Origin: Mycolicibacterium crocinum
Lineage (GTDB): Bacteria; Actinomycetota; Actinomycetes; Mycobacteriales; Mycobacteriaceae
Reading direction: 5' to 3'
Assembly (NCBI RefSeq): GCF_022370635.2
Contig: NZ_CP092362.2
Span: forward strand, 3,224,001-3,288,000
DNA length: 64,000 nucleotides
In this document: positions 54,113-63,092 of the stretch, in pieces
How the letters are laid out: the number at the start of each line of letters is the position of its first letter
Numbering within the stretch: position 1 is the first letter of the stretch
Notes under the pieces: generated by a model
Told to the model about the DNA's origin: nothing
What the model saw: the letters and a program-made list of their open reading frames with translations, nothing else
The model's database searches: none
Program-made: the position numbers and the translations under genes

Positions 54113-55486
54113 ATGGGTAATGACCGGCCTAGAGTGCTCATCATCGGAGGCGGCTTCGGTGGCCTGTTCTGCGCCCGCCGGCTCGGCGGCGTCGATGTCG
54201 ATGTCACGCTGCTCGACCGCGCGGCCTGCCATGTGTTCCAGCCGCTGCTGTACCAATGCGCAACCGGGACGCTGAGCATCGGGCAAATCAGCCGGTCGCT
54301 GCGCGAGGAATTGGCGCCCCATCCCAACGTCACCACCCTGCTGGGTGAGGCCATCAAACTCGACCCCGAAGCACGTCGGGTAACGGCTCGCCGGCCCGAC
54401 GAGTCGATGTACGAACTCGACTACGACTATCTGGTGATCGCCGCGGGCATGCGCCAGTCCTACTTCGGCAAAGAGGAATTCGCCGCCTGGGCCCCGGGTA
54501 TGAAGACGCTCGACGATGCGTTGAGCATCCGTCGACGAGTCTTCGCGGCGTTCGAGATCGCCGAGACCTTGCCGCCCGGCCCGGAGCGCGACGAGTGGCT
54601 CACGTTCGCAGTGGCGGGCGCCGGCCCCACCGGCGTGGAATTGGCCGGGCAGATACGGGAACTCGCAACCCGCGCGCTGGCCAATGAGTTCCACAGCATC
54701 GATCCGGAGGAAGCGCGGGTGCTGCTGTTCGACGGGGGCGATCGGGTGCTCAAGAGCTTCGCGCCCGCGCTGACCGATCGTGCCGCGCGCGAGCTCGCGA
54801 GGCTGGGCGTGGAAATGCACTTCGGTGTGCACGTCAGTGACGTCCGACGCGACGGGGTGACGGTGAGCTCGAAGGACGGCGGCCCCGACCGGGACTACGC
54901 GACTCGTACCGTGCTGTGGACGGCCGGTGTCGAGGCTGTGCCGTTCGCGCGGCATGCCGCGGAAGTGCTGGGCGCCAAGACCGACCGGTCGGGGCGAATC
55001 TCGGTCGACGCCGACCTCTCGGTGCCCGGGCATTCGGAGGTCTTCGTCATCGGTGATCTCGCGGGCCGGGATGGGCTGCCCGGCGTCGCGGAGAACGCTA
55101 TGCAGGGCGGGTTGCACGTGGCCGGTTGCATCAAGCGCGATCTCGGTAGAAGTGCGCGAAAGGACTTCCGCTATCGCGACCTCGGGTCAGCCGCGTACAT
55201 CAGTCGCGGCCATGCCCTGCTGCAGGCCGGCCCGATCAAGCTCACCGGGCTCATCGGATGGCTGGGGTGGGGGTTCATCCACATCGCCTTCCTGACTGGC
55301 GTCCGCAACCGGTTCAGCACGATCGCAACCTGGATGGCCTCCATCGCCCGCGCGAACCGCAGCGACCGCACCTTCATCCTGGGCGGCTCCGGTCATCCCG
55401 AGGAGCCCTACACCTGGCAGTCGGCGGTGCATCAGGGCCATCACGCCAGTCGGGAGAACAGCCGCCGCGACCAGAACGCCGGTTAG
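54113..55486 (+). CDS. Type II NADH dehydrogenase-like FAD oxidoreductase
   Basis: 457 residues from ATG 54113 (gagg nine bases upstream); ATG 54098 is in frame and adds five residues. FAD site VLIIGGGFGGLFCARRL (about 9-25), NAD site FAVAGAGPTGVELAGQIREL (about 163-182), second FAD motif EVFVIGDLAG (about 305-314), and GVAENAMQGGLHVA. The C-terminal hydrophobic helix region (IGWLGWGFIHIAFLTG) fits membrane attachment. These enzymes pass electrons from NADH to quinone without proton pumping. The C-terminus has an extra basic tail. Its stop overlaps that of the convergent small secreted protein. Confidence 0.9.
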   Translation: MGNDRPRVLIIGGGFGGLFCARRLGGVDVDVTLLDRAACHVFQPLLYQCATGTLSIGQISRSLREELAPHPNVTTLLGEAIKLDPEARRVTARRPDESMYELDYDYLVIAAGMRQSYFGKEEFAAWAPGMKTLDDALSIRRRVFAAFEIAETLPPGPERDEWLTFAVAGAGPTGVELAGQIRELATRALANEFHSIDPEEARVLLFDGGDRVLKSFAPALTDRAARELARLGVEMHFGVHVSDVRRDGVTVSSKDGGPDRDYATRTVLWTAGVEAVPFARHAAEVLGAKTDRSGRISVDADLSVPGHSEVFVIGDLAGRDGLPGVAENAMQGGLHVAGCIKRDLGRSARKDFRYRDLGSAAYISRGHALLQAGPIKLTGLIGWLGWGFIHIAFLTGVRNRFSTIATWMASIARANRSDRTFILGGSGHPEEPYTWQSAVHQGHHASRENSRRDQNAG

Positions 55487-55647
55487 ACCTGGCCCAGCGG
55501 CCTGCAGACGTTCGACACCGGGTTCCACCACTGGCCGTTCTGGCAATCGAGGGGTTCGGCGGATGCTGCCGGAGCGAGCAACGCCATTGCCGCGATCGGC
55601 GCGCAGACGGCAGTCAAAATCGTTGAACGACTCACGATCTTTCTCAT
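55483..55647 (-). CDS. Small secreted protein, 54 residues
   Basis: ATG 55647 begins MRKIVSRSTILTAVCAPIAAM, a clear signal peptide with probable cleavage after PAASA (about residue 30). The mature part is only about 24 residues (EPLDCQNGQWWNPVSNVCRPL) with two Cys able to form one disulfide loop. This looks like the mycobacterial family of tiny secreted proteins of unknown role. It starts 4 bp after the stop of the hydrolase gene, in the same operon. Confidence 0.82.
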   Translation of the reverse strand: MRKIVSRSTILTAVCAPIAAMALLAPAASAEPLDCQNGQWWNPVSNVCRPLGQV

Positions 55648-55651
55648 GGCG

Positions 55652-56437
55652 TCAGCCTGCCCCGCCACCGTCGGATTCAAGCGGCGCGAGTCTGGCGGTC
55701 CGCCCGAGGTGGCGGGCGAGAAAGCGCGCCGCCTCATCGCGCACATGTTCCGGAATCGGGTGATAGCGGCCCGGGTAGGCGTGCAAGGTCTTCTCCTTAG
55801 AGCCGAACGCGTCGAAGAGCGCCATCGCCGACTCACGGTCGAAATCTGCATCATCCCAGGGGATCTGGTAATCGACCGGGACGGTCACCTGACGGGCAGC
55901 CCGGATCACGTTGCCGTCGACGAACCCGCCGCCGAAGCTGGCCGCGACGATCCGGGGTTCGGCCGCTGCCAGCATCACTCCGATCACCGCACCCGTCGTG
56001 ACACCGGCGCAGCCGACCGGTGCGTCACGGCCGATGTCGGGCAGCGACTGCAGGGCGTCGAGGGTTCGTTGCCACTCCGGAACCGACCGCTGCGCCAATG
56101 ACAGGGTGTAGTCCATGACGATCGGGGCAATCGATTCGCCCGCGGTGCGAGCCCGGTGGATCGCCTCGGCCCACTGCCGGTCGCGGCGATCTCGCGGGCG
56201 ATCGCCATGTCCGGGCGCGTCGATCGCGGCCACCGTGAACCCGTAGGAAGCCACGACGTGCAGTGCGGTGGCTACCAGGCCGGGCGCCTTCTTGTGCATG
56301 CCGCCGCTATGCCCCGCCAACAGCAGTGGCGAGTCGACCGCTCCGGACGCCGGTGACCACAGGACACCGGTGATCCCGTCCAGGGTGAAATGCCGCTCGA
56401 GAACAGCGGATGATGTTGTCGCAGAAATGAATTGCAT
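55652..56437 (-). CDS. Alpha/beta hydrolase with unusual nucleophile elbow
   Basis: 261 residues from ATG 56437 (ribosome site gagagg). Fold features: LLLAGHSGGMHKKAPGL near residues 40-56, VAAIDAPGHGDRPRDRR near 80, elbow region VGCAGVTTGAVIGVML near 145, PWDDADFDRESAM for the acid and YHPIPEHV for the His. The elbow reads G-V-T-T-G where G-x-S-x-G is expected, so the nucleophile may be Thr or the protein may not be a normal esterase. No signal peptide. Flanked by a 19-residue leader frame upstream and a tiny secreted protein downstream. Confidence 0.85.
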   Translation of the reverse strand: MQFISATTSSAVLERHFTLDGITGVLWSPASGAVDSPLLLAGHSGGMHKKAPGLVATALHVVASYGFTVAAIDAPGHGDRPRDRRDRQWAEAIHRARTAGESIAPIVMDYTLSLAQRSVPEWQRTLDALQSLPDIGRDAPVGCAGVTTGAVIGVMLAAAEPRIVAASFGGGFVDGNVIRAARQVTVPVDYQIPWDDADFDRESAMALFDAFGSKEKTLHAYPGRYHPIPEHVRDEAARFLARHLGRTARLAPLESDGGGAG

Positions 56438-56481
56438 GGTGTTGCCTCTCGGGATGCGTGTTGGGACGCTCCCGGCGACAC

Positions 56482-56541
56482 CTACGGCTGCCGCTCGACC
56501 GTGAACGCGAGTGGGAGCACCCACATGGTTCGTTCGTTCAT
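56482..56541 (-). CDS. Candidate 19-residue leader peptide
   Basis: ATG 56541 is preceded by a near-perfect ribosome site, gaggaggtgag, seven or so bases upstream. The frame is MNERTMWVLPLAFTVERQP then stop, 44 bp before the hydrolase start. A site this strong on so short a frame suggests a translated leader peptide or regulatory upstream frame. Confidence 0.5.
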   Translation of the reverse strand: MNERTMWVLPLAFTVERQP

Positions 56542-56641
56542 GGGTCTCACCTCCTCGCGTGATGTCACGGTCGGACGCACGCTATCAGCCGCCGCCAGAT
56601 GACGTCCACGCATTTTCGGCTCACCCGCGCCTGAGCGTCGG

Positions 56642-57418
56642 TCAGTTACCGGCGTCGACCTCGCCGGCGGCCTGAACCAGCGTCGCGGCCGGGGCGGCGC
56701 CGCCGAGCTTGCCCGCCACGAAGTCAGCAGCCTGGTCGGCCATGCCGTTGGTCTTGTATGAACTGTGCGCAGCACGGTTCAGCCCGCCGGGGTAGCACAC
56801 CGGATCGCCCGCGGCGCAGAGCTGAATGGTCTTGCCGGCGTACAGGTCACCGATGACGATCGGGGGCGCGCTGCGGTCTGCCAGACCCAGGAACCAATCG
56901 TCGGGAGTCCCGAACAGAGCCACCGCGGCGACATGCGACGCGACGGAGGCGGGCAGCGGGCCGGAGAGATTGGCGGGCAGTGTGATCCCAGCCGGAACGG
57001 TGCTCGACGTTGTGTATCCCGCCACCGCAGCGCCCTGGGAATAGCCGCCCAGCACAATCTTGGTCGACGGGCACTCCGTCGCAACAGACTGAATCTTATT
57101 GGCGGCGTCGGCAACTCCGTCGACCGCCTGCCCGAAGTTGAGCGACGCCGGGTAGTTCACACCGTAGGCCTGAACCGTCTTGCCCGGCAGCCGAGCGGTC
57201 AGAGCATCGACGAACGCCTGCCCGGTGGCGCCCACACCGGGCGCCTCGAAGGTGCCGCGGGCGAAGACCACCTCGACTGCGGCGCACGAGTCCTCGGCGG
57301 CATTGGCGGTCGCGGCGGGGCCGGCGAACAAACCGGCGACGACTGCGATCGATGCGAAAGTACCGAAAGCTGCCGTTCGAGCGGCCTTCGTCGTCCGCGC
57401 CAGCGATGTGTTCATCAT
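56642..57418 (-). CDS. Secreted cutinase-family esterase
   Basis: 258 residues; MM at 57418/57415 gives two adjacent starts. Signal peptide through AATANA (about residue 40). Cutinase fold: VEVVFARGTFEAPGVGATG, nucleophile in IVLGGYSQGAAVAGYTT (Ser of GYSQG, about 128), acid in LCAAGDPVCYPGG and His in NRAAHSSYKTNG. Two Cys pairs (DSCAAV/TECPS and LCAAG/PVCYP) match the usual disulfides. Mycobacterial members (Culp type) are cell-wall or secreted lipases/esterases. It stands alone on its transcript as far as seen. Confidence 0.94.
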   Translation of the reverse strand: MMNTSLARTTKAARTAAFGTFASIAVVAGLFAGPAATANAAEDSCAAVEVVFARGTFEAPGVGATGQAFVDALTARLPGKTVQAYGVNYPASLNFGQAVDGVADAANKIQSVATECPSTKIVLGGYSQGAAVAGYTTSSTVPAGITLPANLSGPLPASVASHVAAVALFGTPDDWFLGLADRSAPPIVIGDLYAGKTIQLCAAGDPVCYPGGLNRAAHSSYKTNGMADQAADFVAGKLGGAAPAATLVQAAGEVDAGN

Positions 57419-57562
57419 GGTCGTCCCCGTCCTTGGAGTGGCTTCTGCCTGCTACAAGCGGGGACCGCCTAGCTGCGATTCCGCCGATGTCAAGTGATCT
57501 ATCTCACCGGTGCGAAATCCGTCTGCCGGGATGGGTGACGACCCGTGCGGCGTTTGAGCTCC

Positions 57563-58510
57563 CTACGCGTCGTAGGCGCGCAGCAGTGCCCGCGTTCGCG
57601 CCCGGCCCTCGGACGACGGATCGAACGGTGCGGCGACGTACTCGTCGACGCCTGCTGCGGCCAGTTCGTCGAGGCGGCCGCGGACGGTGTCCTCATCGCC
57701 GATGATCGCGGCGTCCTGCGGGCCGGCGTAGCCCTCGCGGTCGAGCATCGCCCGATACGACGGCAGCTGACCGTAGATCGCGAACTGTTCGGCCGCCTGC
57801 TTGCGAGCCGAGTCGACGTCGTCGGTGACGCTGATCGGCAATGACGCGGCAACCCGTACGGCGCCTTCGCGGCCGGCGTCGGCGGCCGGTTGCCGCAGCG
57901 TCGGCCCGACATGCTCGGCCAGCGTCTTGGGACCGGTCATCCAGGTGCAGGTGCCGGCCGTGCGCTTCCCGGCGATCTTGAGCAACTGCGGGCCGAGAGC
58001 CGCGATGTAGACATCGGGTCGAGGTGCCCCGGCGATCATCAGGGCGCCGCGGGTGGTCACCGTCTCCCCTGCCGCATCGGCGGGTTCACCGGCCAGCAGC
58101 GGCAACAGCCCGTCGAGGTACTCGTTGAGCCTGCGCACCGGCTTGTCCCACGGGATGCCCCACATGCCCTCGGTGACCGCTTGATGGGTCATCCCCAGCC
58201 CGAGGGTGAAGCGGCCGCCCGAGGCAAGGCTCAGCGTGAGCGCACGCTGAGCCATCAGCATGGGATGCAGGTTCTGAATCGGCACCACGCCGCTGGCCAC
58301 CTCGATCGTGTCGACTTCATGCAGGGCGATCGCGAGCACCGTGAGAAGGTCTGGCTCATAAGGCAATTGGCTCATCCACACGCGTGCGAAGCCCTCGTCG
58401 CGCAGCATTGCGAGGTTGGCGATCGTCGCGTCGATCGGAGATCCGCTACCCGATCCGCTGAGTTGCCCGAACATGGAAATCTGCATCACCAACACGCTCC
58501 TCTGCGTCAC
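57563..58510 (-). CDS. LLM-class F420-dependent oxidoreductase
   Basis: About 315 residues; MTQRSVLV at 58510 or MQISMFG at 58486 could be the start, the latter fitting the family better. Luciferase-like fold: SPIDATIANLAMLRDEGFARVWMSQLPYEPDLLTVLAIAL, VPIQNLHPMLMAQRALTLSLAS, GRFTLGLGMTHQAVTEGMWG, TWMTGPKTLAEHVGPTL, and the late GDEDTVRGRLDELAAAGVDEY. In mycobacteria this class usually takes hydride from F420H2; the substrate is unknown. A second F420-type enzyme is at 12648. Confidence 0.9.
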   Translation of the reverse strand: MTQRSVLVMQISMFGQLSGSGSGSPIDATIANLAMLRDEGFARVWMSQLPYEPDLLTVLAIALHEVDTIEVASGVVPIQNLHPMLMAQRALTLSLASGGRFTLGLGMTHQAVTEGMWGIPWDKPVRRLNEYLDGLLPLLAGEPADAAGETVTTRGALMIAGAPRPDVYIAALGPQLLKIAGKRTAGTCTWMTGPKTLAEHVGPTLRQPAADAGREGAVRVAASLPISVTDDVDSARKQAAEQFAIYGQLPSYRAMLDREGYAGPQDAAIIGDEDTVRGRLDELAAAGVDEYVAAPFDPSSEGRARTRALLRAYDA

Positions 58511-58716
58511 CGTCCGTCATCGCGCCGATCCGCTCGTCGACCCGATCCGCTCATCACTCTGCTGCACGCGGGCTCCGCACATCAAGCACCCGACGACGGC
58601 CTCGGCCAACCGTGACCTCTCGGTGACGAACGCGTCAATCCCATTCCCTGGCTCCTCCGTGTTCCCCAAGCTGGTTGGCGAACATGGCCGCTGCGTCGGA
58701 AGCGAGGTAAGGCGCT

Positions 58717-60972
58717 GTGCTGCAACGGATGGCCTTGCTGGCTCTGGCAGCACCCCGTCGGATTGTCGCGGGCGCGGTGTTCGTGATGATCGTGGCCGGC
58801 CTGATCTGTGTGGCGGCGGCCGGCAATCTCAAGGCCGGCGGATTTGTGGACACCCACGCCGAATCCGCGGCTGCCACCCATGTTTTGACCGAGACGTTCG
58901 GCCAGGGCGACATGCAACTGCTGTTTGTCGTGAGCGATCCGCAGAACGCGCAGAGCGCCGCCGCTCGCGCTGTCGGGCAAGCCATTGTCGACCGCGTGAG
59001 CAGTGATCCTTCCGTTGCGGCAGTGGCCTCGCCGTGGACGACGCCGCCCGCCCTCTCCGGTCGGTTGATCAGTAAAGACGGCCGTTCAGGCCTGGTCGCT
59101 GTGGCTCTTCGCGGTGGCGAGGACGCAGCGCCTGAGCATGCCCAACGGCTGACCGACCTCGTCATGGCCGGCCGGAACGACGCGGATCACGACATCGAGG
59201 TGATCGCCGGCGGCTCGGCGATGGTGTTCTCGCAGATCAATTCCCAGACGCAACGCGACGTCGTGCTCATGGAGTCCATTGCGATTCCGCTGACGTTCGT
59301 CGTTCTGATCTGGGTTTTCCGAGGCCTGGCTGCCGCGGTGCTGCCGGTGTCCGTCGGGGCGTTCTCGATCGTGGGCTCGATGGCTCTGCTGCGCATCATC
59401 GCGTCGTTCACCGACGTGTCCGTCTTCGCGCTCAGCTTGAGTGCGGCCCTGAGCCTCGCGTTGGCGGTGGACTACACACTGCTGCTCCTCAGCCGCTACC
59501 GCGACGAGATCGCCGCCGGCGCACAGCCCGACCGCGCCCTGGTCACCACGATGGTGACGGCCGGACGAACAGTCCTGTTCTCAGCGCTCACCGTGGCGAT
59601 GGCGATGGCCGCCCTGGAGCTGTTCCCGCTGTACTTCCTGAAGTCGTTTGCCTACGCCGGGGTCGCCACCGTGGCGCTGTGTTCGCTTGCGGCCGTGACC
59701 ATCACACCGGCCGCGATCGTATTGATGGGCAGTCGGGTGACCGTCCGCGACGCCGTGGGCAGACACCGGCGGCCGAACGACCGATTCTGGTACCGCACAA
59801 CGGTATTCATGACCCGGCGGGCCGGAATAGTCGCGGTAGCCGGCTCGACCGTCTTGCTTGCTCTCGGCTTGCCGTTCCTGGGCGTTCGATGGGGTTTACC
59901 CGATGAGCGAGTGCTGCCGGGTTCGGCATCGGCTTACCGCGTGGGTGACATGCTGCGCACCGACTTCGCCGACAACGCCGAGGACGCGATCAAGGTCGTG
60001 CTGCCCGACGCCCGAGGGTTATCCAGCCAAGACATCGACCTCTACGCCCAGGCCGTGTCGCAGGTCCCCGGTGTCGTCGACGTCAGCACGCCGACAGCCA
60101 CGTTCGCAGCCGGCGCACGCGCCGGTCCGCCGGCGGGAACAGCAGGCGTCCGCGATGACGCGGCGTTCCTCACCGTGAGCACCGCCGAACCGGCGTTCTC
60201 CCCCTCCGCCGTCAGCACCCTCCGGGCCGTCGACGCGGTGCCCGGCCCTGGCGGCCACGACGTGTGGCTGACCGGTCCCACCCAGATCAGTCAGGACAGC
60301 CTGGCGGCGATCACCTCGCGGTTGCCGCTCGTACTCGGCGTCGTCGCCGCGGTGATGTTCGCGGTGATGTTCGCCCTGACCGGCAGCGTCGTGTTGCCGA
60401 TCAAATCGCTGATCCTGACCTTGCTGTCGCTGATGGCCTCGTTCGGGGCACTGGTCTGGGTGTTTCAGGAGGGCCACCTCGGCGCGCTCGGCACGACCGT
60501 CACCGGGACCCTGGTCGCCAACATGCCGATTCTGCTGTTCTGCATCGCGTTCGGTCTGTCGATGGACTACGAGGTGTTCATCGTCGCGCGGATCCGCGAG
60601 TTCTGGCTGGCCAGCGATCGATCACGGCACGCCAACGACGAAGCCGTCGCGCAGGGGTTGGCCCACACCGGCCGGGTGGTCACCGCCGCCGCCGCAATCA
60701 TGACCATCTCCTTCGGCGCGCTGTTCGCCGCGAAGGTGTCCTTTATGCGGATGTTCGGAGTCGGACTGACCTTGGCCATCGTCCTCGACGCCACTGTGGT
60801 GCGGATGATGCTCCTGCCCGCCTTCATGCACCTGCTCGGCCGGCACAACTGGTGGGCCCCGGCTCGGCTGGCCCGCTGGCATGACCGCCTGACCAGCCAT
60901 CCCCCGGCGCCGACCGCGTCGGTCAAATCCGTCAAAAAAGAACCCATCCATGGCGGCGTCGACTCCGAATGA
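58717..60972 (+). CDS. MMPL-family (RND-type) transporter
   Basis: 751 residues from GTG 58717 (gagg upstream). Two RND halves: TM1 (IVAGAVFVMIVAGLICVAA), a periplasmic loop with AESAAATHVLTETFG, then five spans including LSLALAVDYTLLLLSRYRDEI (Asp-Tyr pair for proton relay). The second half has FGLSMDYEVFIVARIREF, again the Asp-Tyr pair, and FMRMFGVGLTLAIVLDATVVRMMLLPAFMHLLG. MMPL proteins export lipids and isoprenoid-like molecules in mycobacteria. Followed 37 bp later by the prenyl synthase gene, so it likely belongs to the carotenoid-type operon. Confidence 0.93.
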   Translation: MLQRMALLALAAPRRIVAGAVFVMIVAGLICVAAAGNLKAGGFVDTHAESAAATHVLTETFGQGDMQLLFVVSDPQNAQSAAARAVGQAIVDRVSSDPSVAAVASPWTTPPALSGRLISKDGRSGLVAVALRGGEDAAPEHAQRLTDLVMAGRNDADHDIEVIAGGSAMVFSQINSQTQRDVVLMESIAIPLTFVVLIWVFRGLAAAVLPVSVGAFSIVGSMALLRIIASFTDVSVFALSLSAALSLALAVDYTLLLLSRYRDEIAAGAQPDRALVTTMVTAGRTVLFSALTVAMAMAALELFPLYFLKSFAYAGVATVALCSLAAVTITPAAIVLMGSRVTVRDAVGRHRRPNDRFWYRTTVFMTRRAGIVAVAGSTVLLALGLPFLGVRWGLPDERVLPGSASAYRVGDMLRTDFADNAEDAIKVVLPDARGLSSQDIDLYAQAVSQVPGVVDVSTPTATFAAGARAGPPAGTAGVRDDAAFLTVSTAEPAFSPSAVSTLRAVDAVPGPGGHDVWLTGPTQISQDSLAAITSRLPLVLGVVAAVMFAVMFALTGSVVLPIKSLILTLLSLMASFGALVWVFQEGHLGALGTTVTGTLVANMPILLFCIAFGLSMDYEVFIVARIREFWLASDRSRHANDEAVAQGLAHTGRVVTAAAAIMTISFGALFAAKVSFMRMFGVGLTLAIVLDATVVRMMLLPAFMHLLGRHNWWAPARLARWHDRLTSHPPAPTASVKSVKKEPIHGGVDSE

Positions 60973-61009
60973 CGGATGGCATGGTTTCTGACAAGGAAGG
61001 GATCGGCCG

Positions 61010-62125
61010 TTGACGAGCGGTGACCGAGCCGGCACACCTGTGATGACGCACGTCCAGCCGTCGGGTGCACGGGCGCCGCGCTGGCTTGACGATGTACGCA
61101 CGGCCGCGCGCGCCCACATCGGGAACTTCGTGCGGACCGAGTGCGTGCCGCGGCTGGCGCATTCCGGCGTCGATATCGCCGGTGAGGTACTCCAGGAGTT
61201 CGTCGACGGCGGCAAGTATCTGCGTTCGACGTTCATGTATCTGGGGTGGTTGTGCGGCGCCGCTCCCGACGAGGCCGCCTTGCGGGCATGCGCCAGCCTG
61301 GAGTTACTCCACGCGTTCGCGCTCATTCAGGACGACGTCATGGACGGTTCGGTCATGCGGCGCGCGATGCCGGCGGTGCATGTGCGGTTACGGCATTGGC
61401 ACCGCGACCGGTCACTCGGCGGGCCCGCCGATCGATTCGGCGAGTCGGGAGCGACGCTGCTGGCCGACCTGTGCCTGGTGTGGGCCGAACAGATGTTGCG
61501 ACGAAGCGGGGTGTCCGACGCCGCCCTGGCTCGCGTGTGGCCGCGCTACGACGACATGCGGGTGGAATTGGCGGTCGGCCAGTTCGCCGACCTGGTGGCC
61601 GGTTCCGGCGGCCTGCCCAACCTGGACGCCGTACTGGAGATGTTGCGCCGCAAATCGGGGAACTACACCGTCCGGCGGCCCCTGGAGCTCGGCGCAGCAA
61701 TGGCGGGCTGCGACGCGGCCGTCCTCGAAGCGCTGTCGGGATACGGTAGTGCCATCGGGGAAGCCTTTCAGTTGCGCGACGACGTGCTCGGCGTGTTCGG
61801 ATCTCCGGAGCTGACCGGGAAATCGGCGTGCACGGACATGGAGTCACGCAAAGCGACCAGTGTGTTGGTGGCGGCGCACGAGTTGGCCGACGCCGGCGTG
61901 CGTTCCGAGCTCGACGAGGTGATGGCGCTGCGAGAACTGGACGACGCGGCGGTAGAGCGTTGGCGTTCATTGGTGCGCGCCAGCGGGGCTGTGCAGTGGG
62001 TTGAGGAGCGGATCACCCAGTTGCGTGCCCGCGCATTGAATCTAATTGAGGGCCTTGATATTCCGGAACAACCTCGCAGCGCCTTGATCGGCATGGCGCA
62101 CGCGTGCACGGTGCGGATGGCCTGA
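61010..62125 (+). CDS. crtE: Polyprenyl (geranylgeranyl) diphosphate synthase
   Basis: 371 residues from TTG 61010, with ribosome site aaggaaggg; ATG 61043 is an in-frame alternative. First Asp-rich motif: FALIQDDVMDGS (DDxxD, about residues 107-111), FVDGGKYLRS near 66 (Lys-Arg of the IPP site). The second Asp region reads QLRDDVLGVFGSPELTGKSACTD, more divergent than the DDxxD of most synthases but like actinobacterial ones. The product is probably geranylgeranyl diphosphate for the phytoene synthase next door. Symbol by context; an idsB-type name would be equally fair. Confidence 0.88.
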   Translation: MTSGDRAGTPVMTHVQPSGARAPRWLDDVRTAARAHIGNFVRTECVPRLAHSGVDIAGEVLQEFVDGGKYLRSTFMYLGWLCGAAPDEAALRACASLELLHAFALIQDDVMDGSVMRRAMPAVHVRLRHWHRDRSLGGPADRFGESGATLLADLCLVWAEQMLRRSGVSDAALARVWPRYDDMRVELAVGQFADLVAGSGGLPNLDAVLEMLRRKSGNYTVRRPLELGAAMAGCDAAVLEALSGYGSAIGEAFQLRDDVLGVFGSPELTGKSACTDMESRKATSVLVAAHELADAGVRSELDEVMALRELDDAAVERWRSLVRASGAVQWVEERITQLRARALNLIEGLDIPEQPRSALIGMAHACTVRMA

Positions 62126-62132
62126 GCTGATC

Positions 62133-63092
62133 ATGATCGGTTCCGAACTCGACGCCGCGGGTGTGCGTCAGCCAGAACTGCGCGAGGCCTACCGGCGCTG
62201 CCGGGTGGTCAATGCCCGCTACGGCAAGACTTTCTTCCTGGCCACCCGGCTGCTCGCTCCGTACCAGCGACCTGCCGTGCACGCGCTGTATGGGTTCGCG
62301 CGCCGTGCCGACGACATCCTCGACGACCGCGACGCAGGGCGAAGTATCGATCAGCGCACCTCGGAGCTGACATCGCTGTCGAACAGGTTGTTCACCAGCT
62401 TGGTCGATCACGAACCGGGCGACGACGACCCGATACTGGCGGCGGTGGTCGACACGGCACGGCGATACGACATCGGCTGGGAGTTGTTCGACGACTTCCT
62501 GGCTTCGATGCGGATGGATCTGACCGTCACCGACTATCCGGACCGCCGCGCACTGGAGCGCTACATGTATGGCTCGGCCGAAGTCATCGGCTTCCAGATG
62601 CTGCCCATTCTGGGCACGATCGTGCCCCGCGAGGAGGCGGCGCCCTACGCCGCGGCGCTGGGCAAAGCCTTCCAGCTCACCAACTTCCTGCGTGATGTCG
62701 ACGAGGACCTCGCGCGCGGACGGGTGTATTTGCCCGCCGACGAACTGGCCGTCCATGGCGTCGATCGCGATCTGTTGGTGTGGTGTCACGAGAACCGGCG
62801 CACTGAAGCGCGAGTGCGTACGGCGCTGATCGAACAGCATGCGCGCACCCGCGAGGTTTACGCACAGGCGTATCCCGGAATCGCTATGCTGCAGCCCATT
62901 TCACGACCGTGCGTCGAAACTGCGCTGAATCTCTACTCGAAGATCCTCTCGCGGATCGAAGCGCTGGACTTCGAGATCTTCACCCAACGCGCCACGGTGG
63001 GCACACCGCGGCGTGCCGTCGTCGCCGCAGGCGGCCTCGGACGGGCGTGGGCCGCCCGCATCCGGGACAGGTCCCAGCCGCGATGGCGGTAG
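62133..63092 (+). CDS. crtB: Phytoene synthase
   Basis: 319 residues from ATG 62133, 7 bp after the prenyl synthase stop. Trans-isoprenyl synthase motifs: GKTFFLATRLL, first Asp motif YGFARRADDILDD (about 51-63) and second LTNFLRDVDEDLARGRVYLPADEL (about 183-206). YMYGSAEVIGFQMLPILG also fits. It joins two geranylgeranyl diphosphates into phytoene, the first committed step to carotenoids. The following glycosyltransferase overlaps by 10 bp. The desaturase (crtI) is not in the window. Confidence 0.92.
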   Translation: MIGSELDAAGVRQPELREAYRRCRVVNARYGKTFFLATRLLAPYQRPAVHALYGFARRADDILDDRDAGRSIDQRTSELTSLSNRLFTSLVDHEPGDDDPILAAVVDTARRYDIGWELFDDFLASMRMDLTVTDYPDRRALERYMYGSAEVIGFQMLPILGTIVPREEAAPYAAALGKAFQLTNFLRDVDEDLARGRVYLPADELAVHGVDRDLLVWCHENRRTEARVRTALIEQHARTREVYAQAYPGIAMLQPISRPCVETALNLYSKILSRIEALDFEIFTQRATVGTPRRAVVAAGGLGRAWAARIRDRSQPRWR

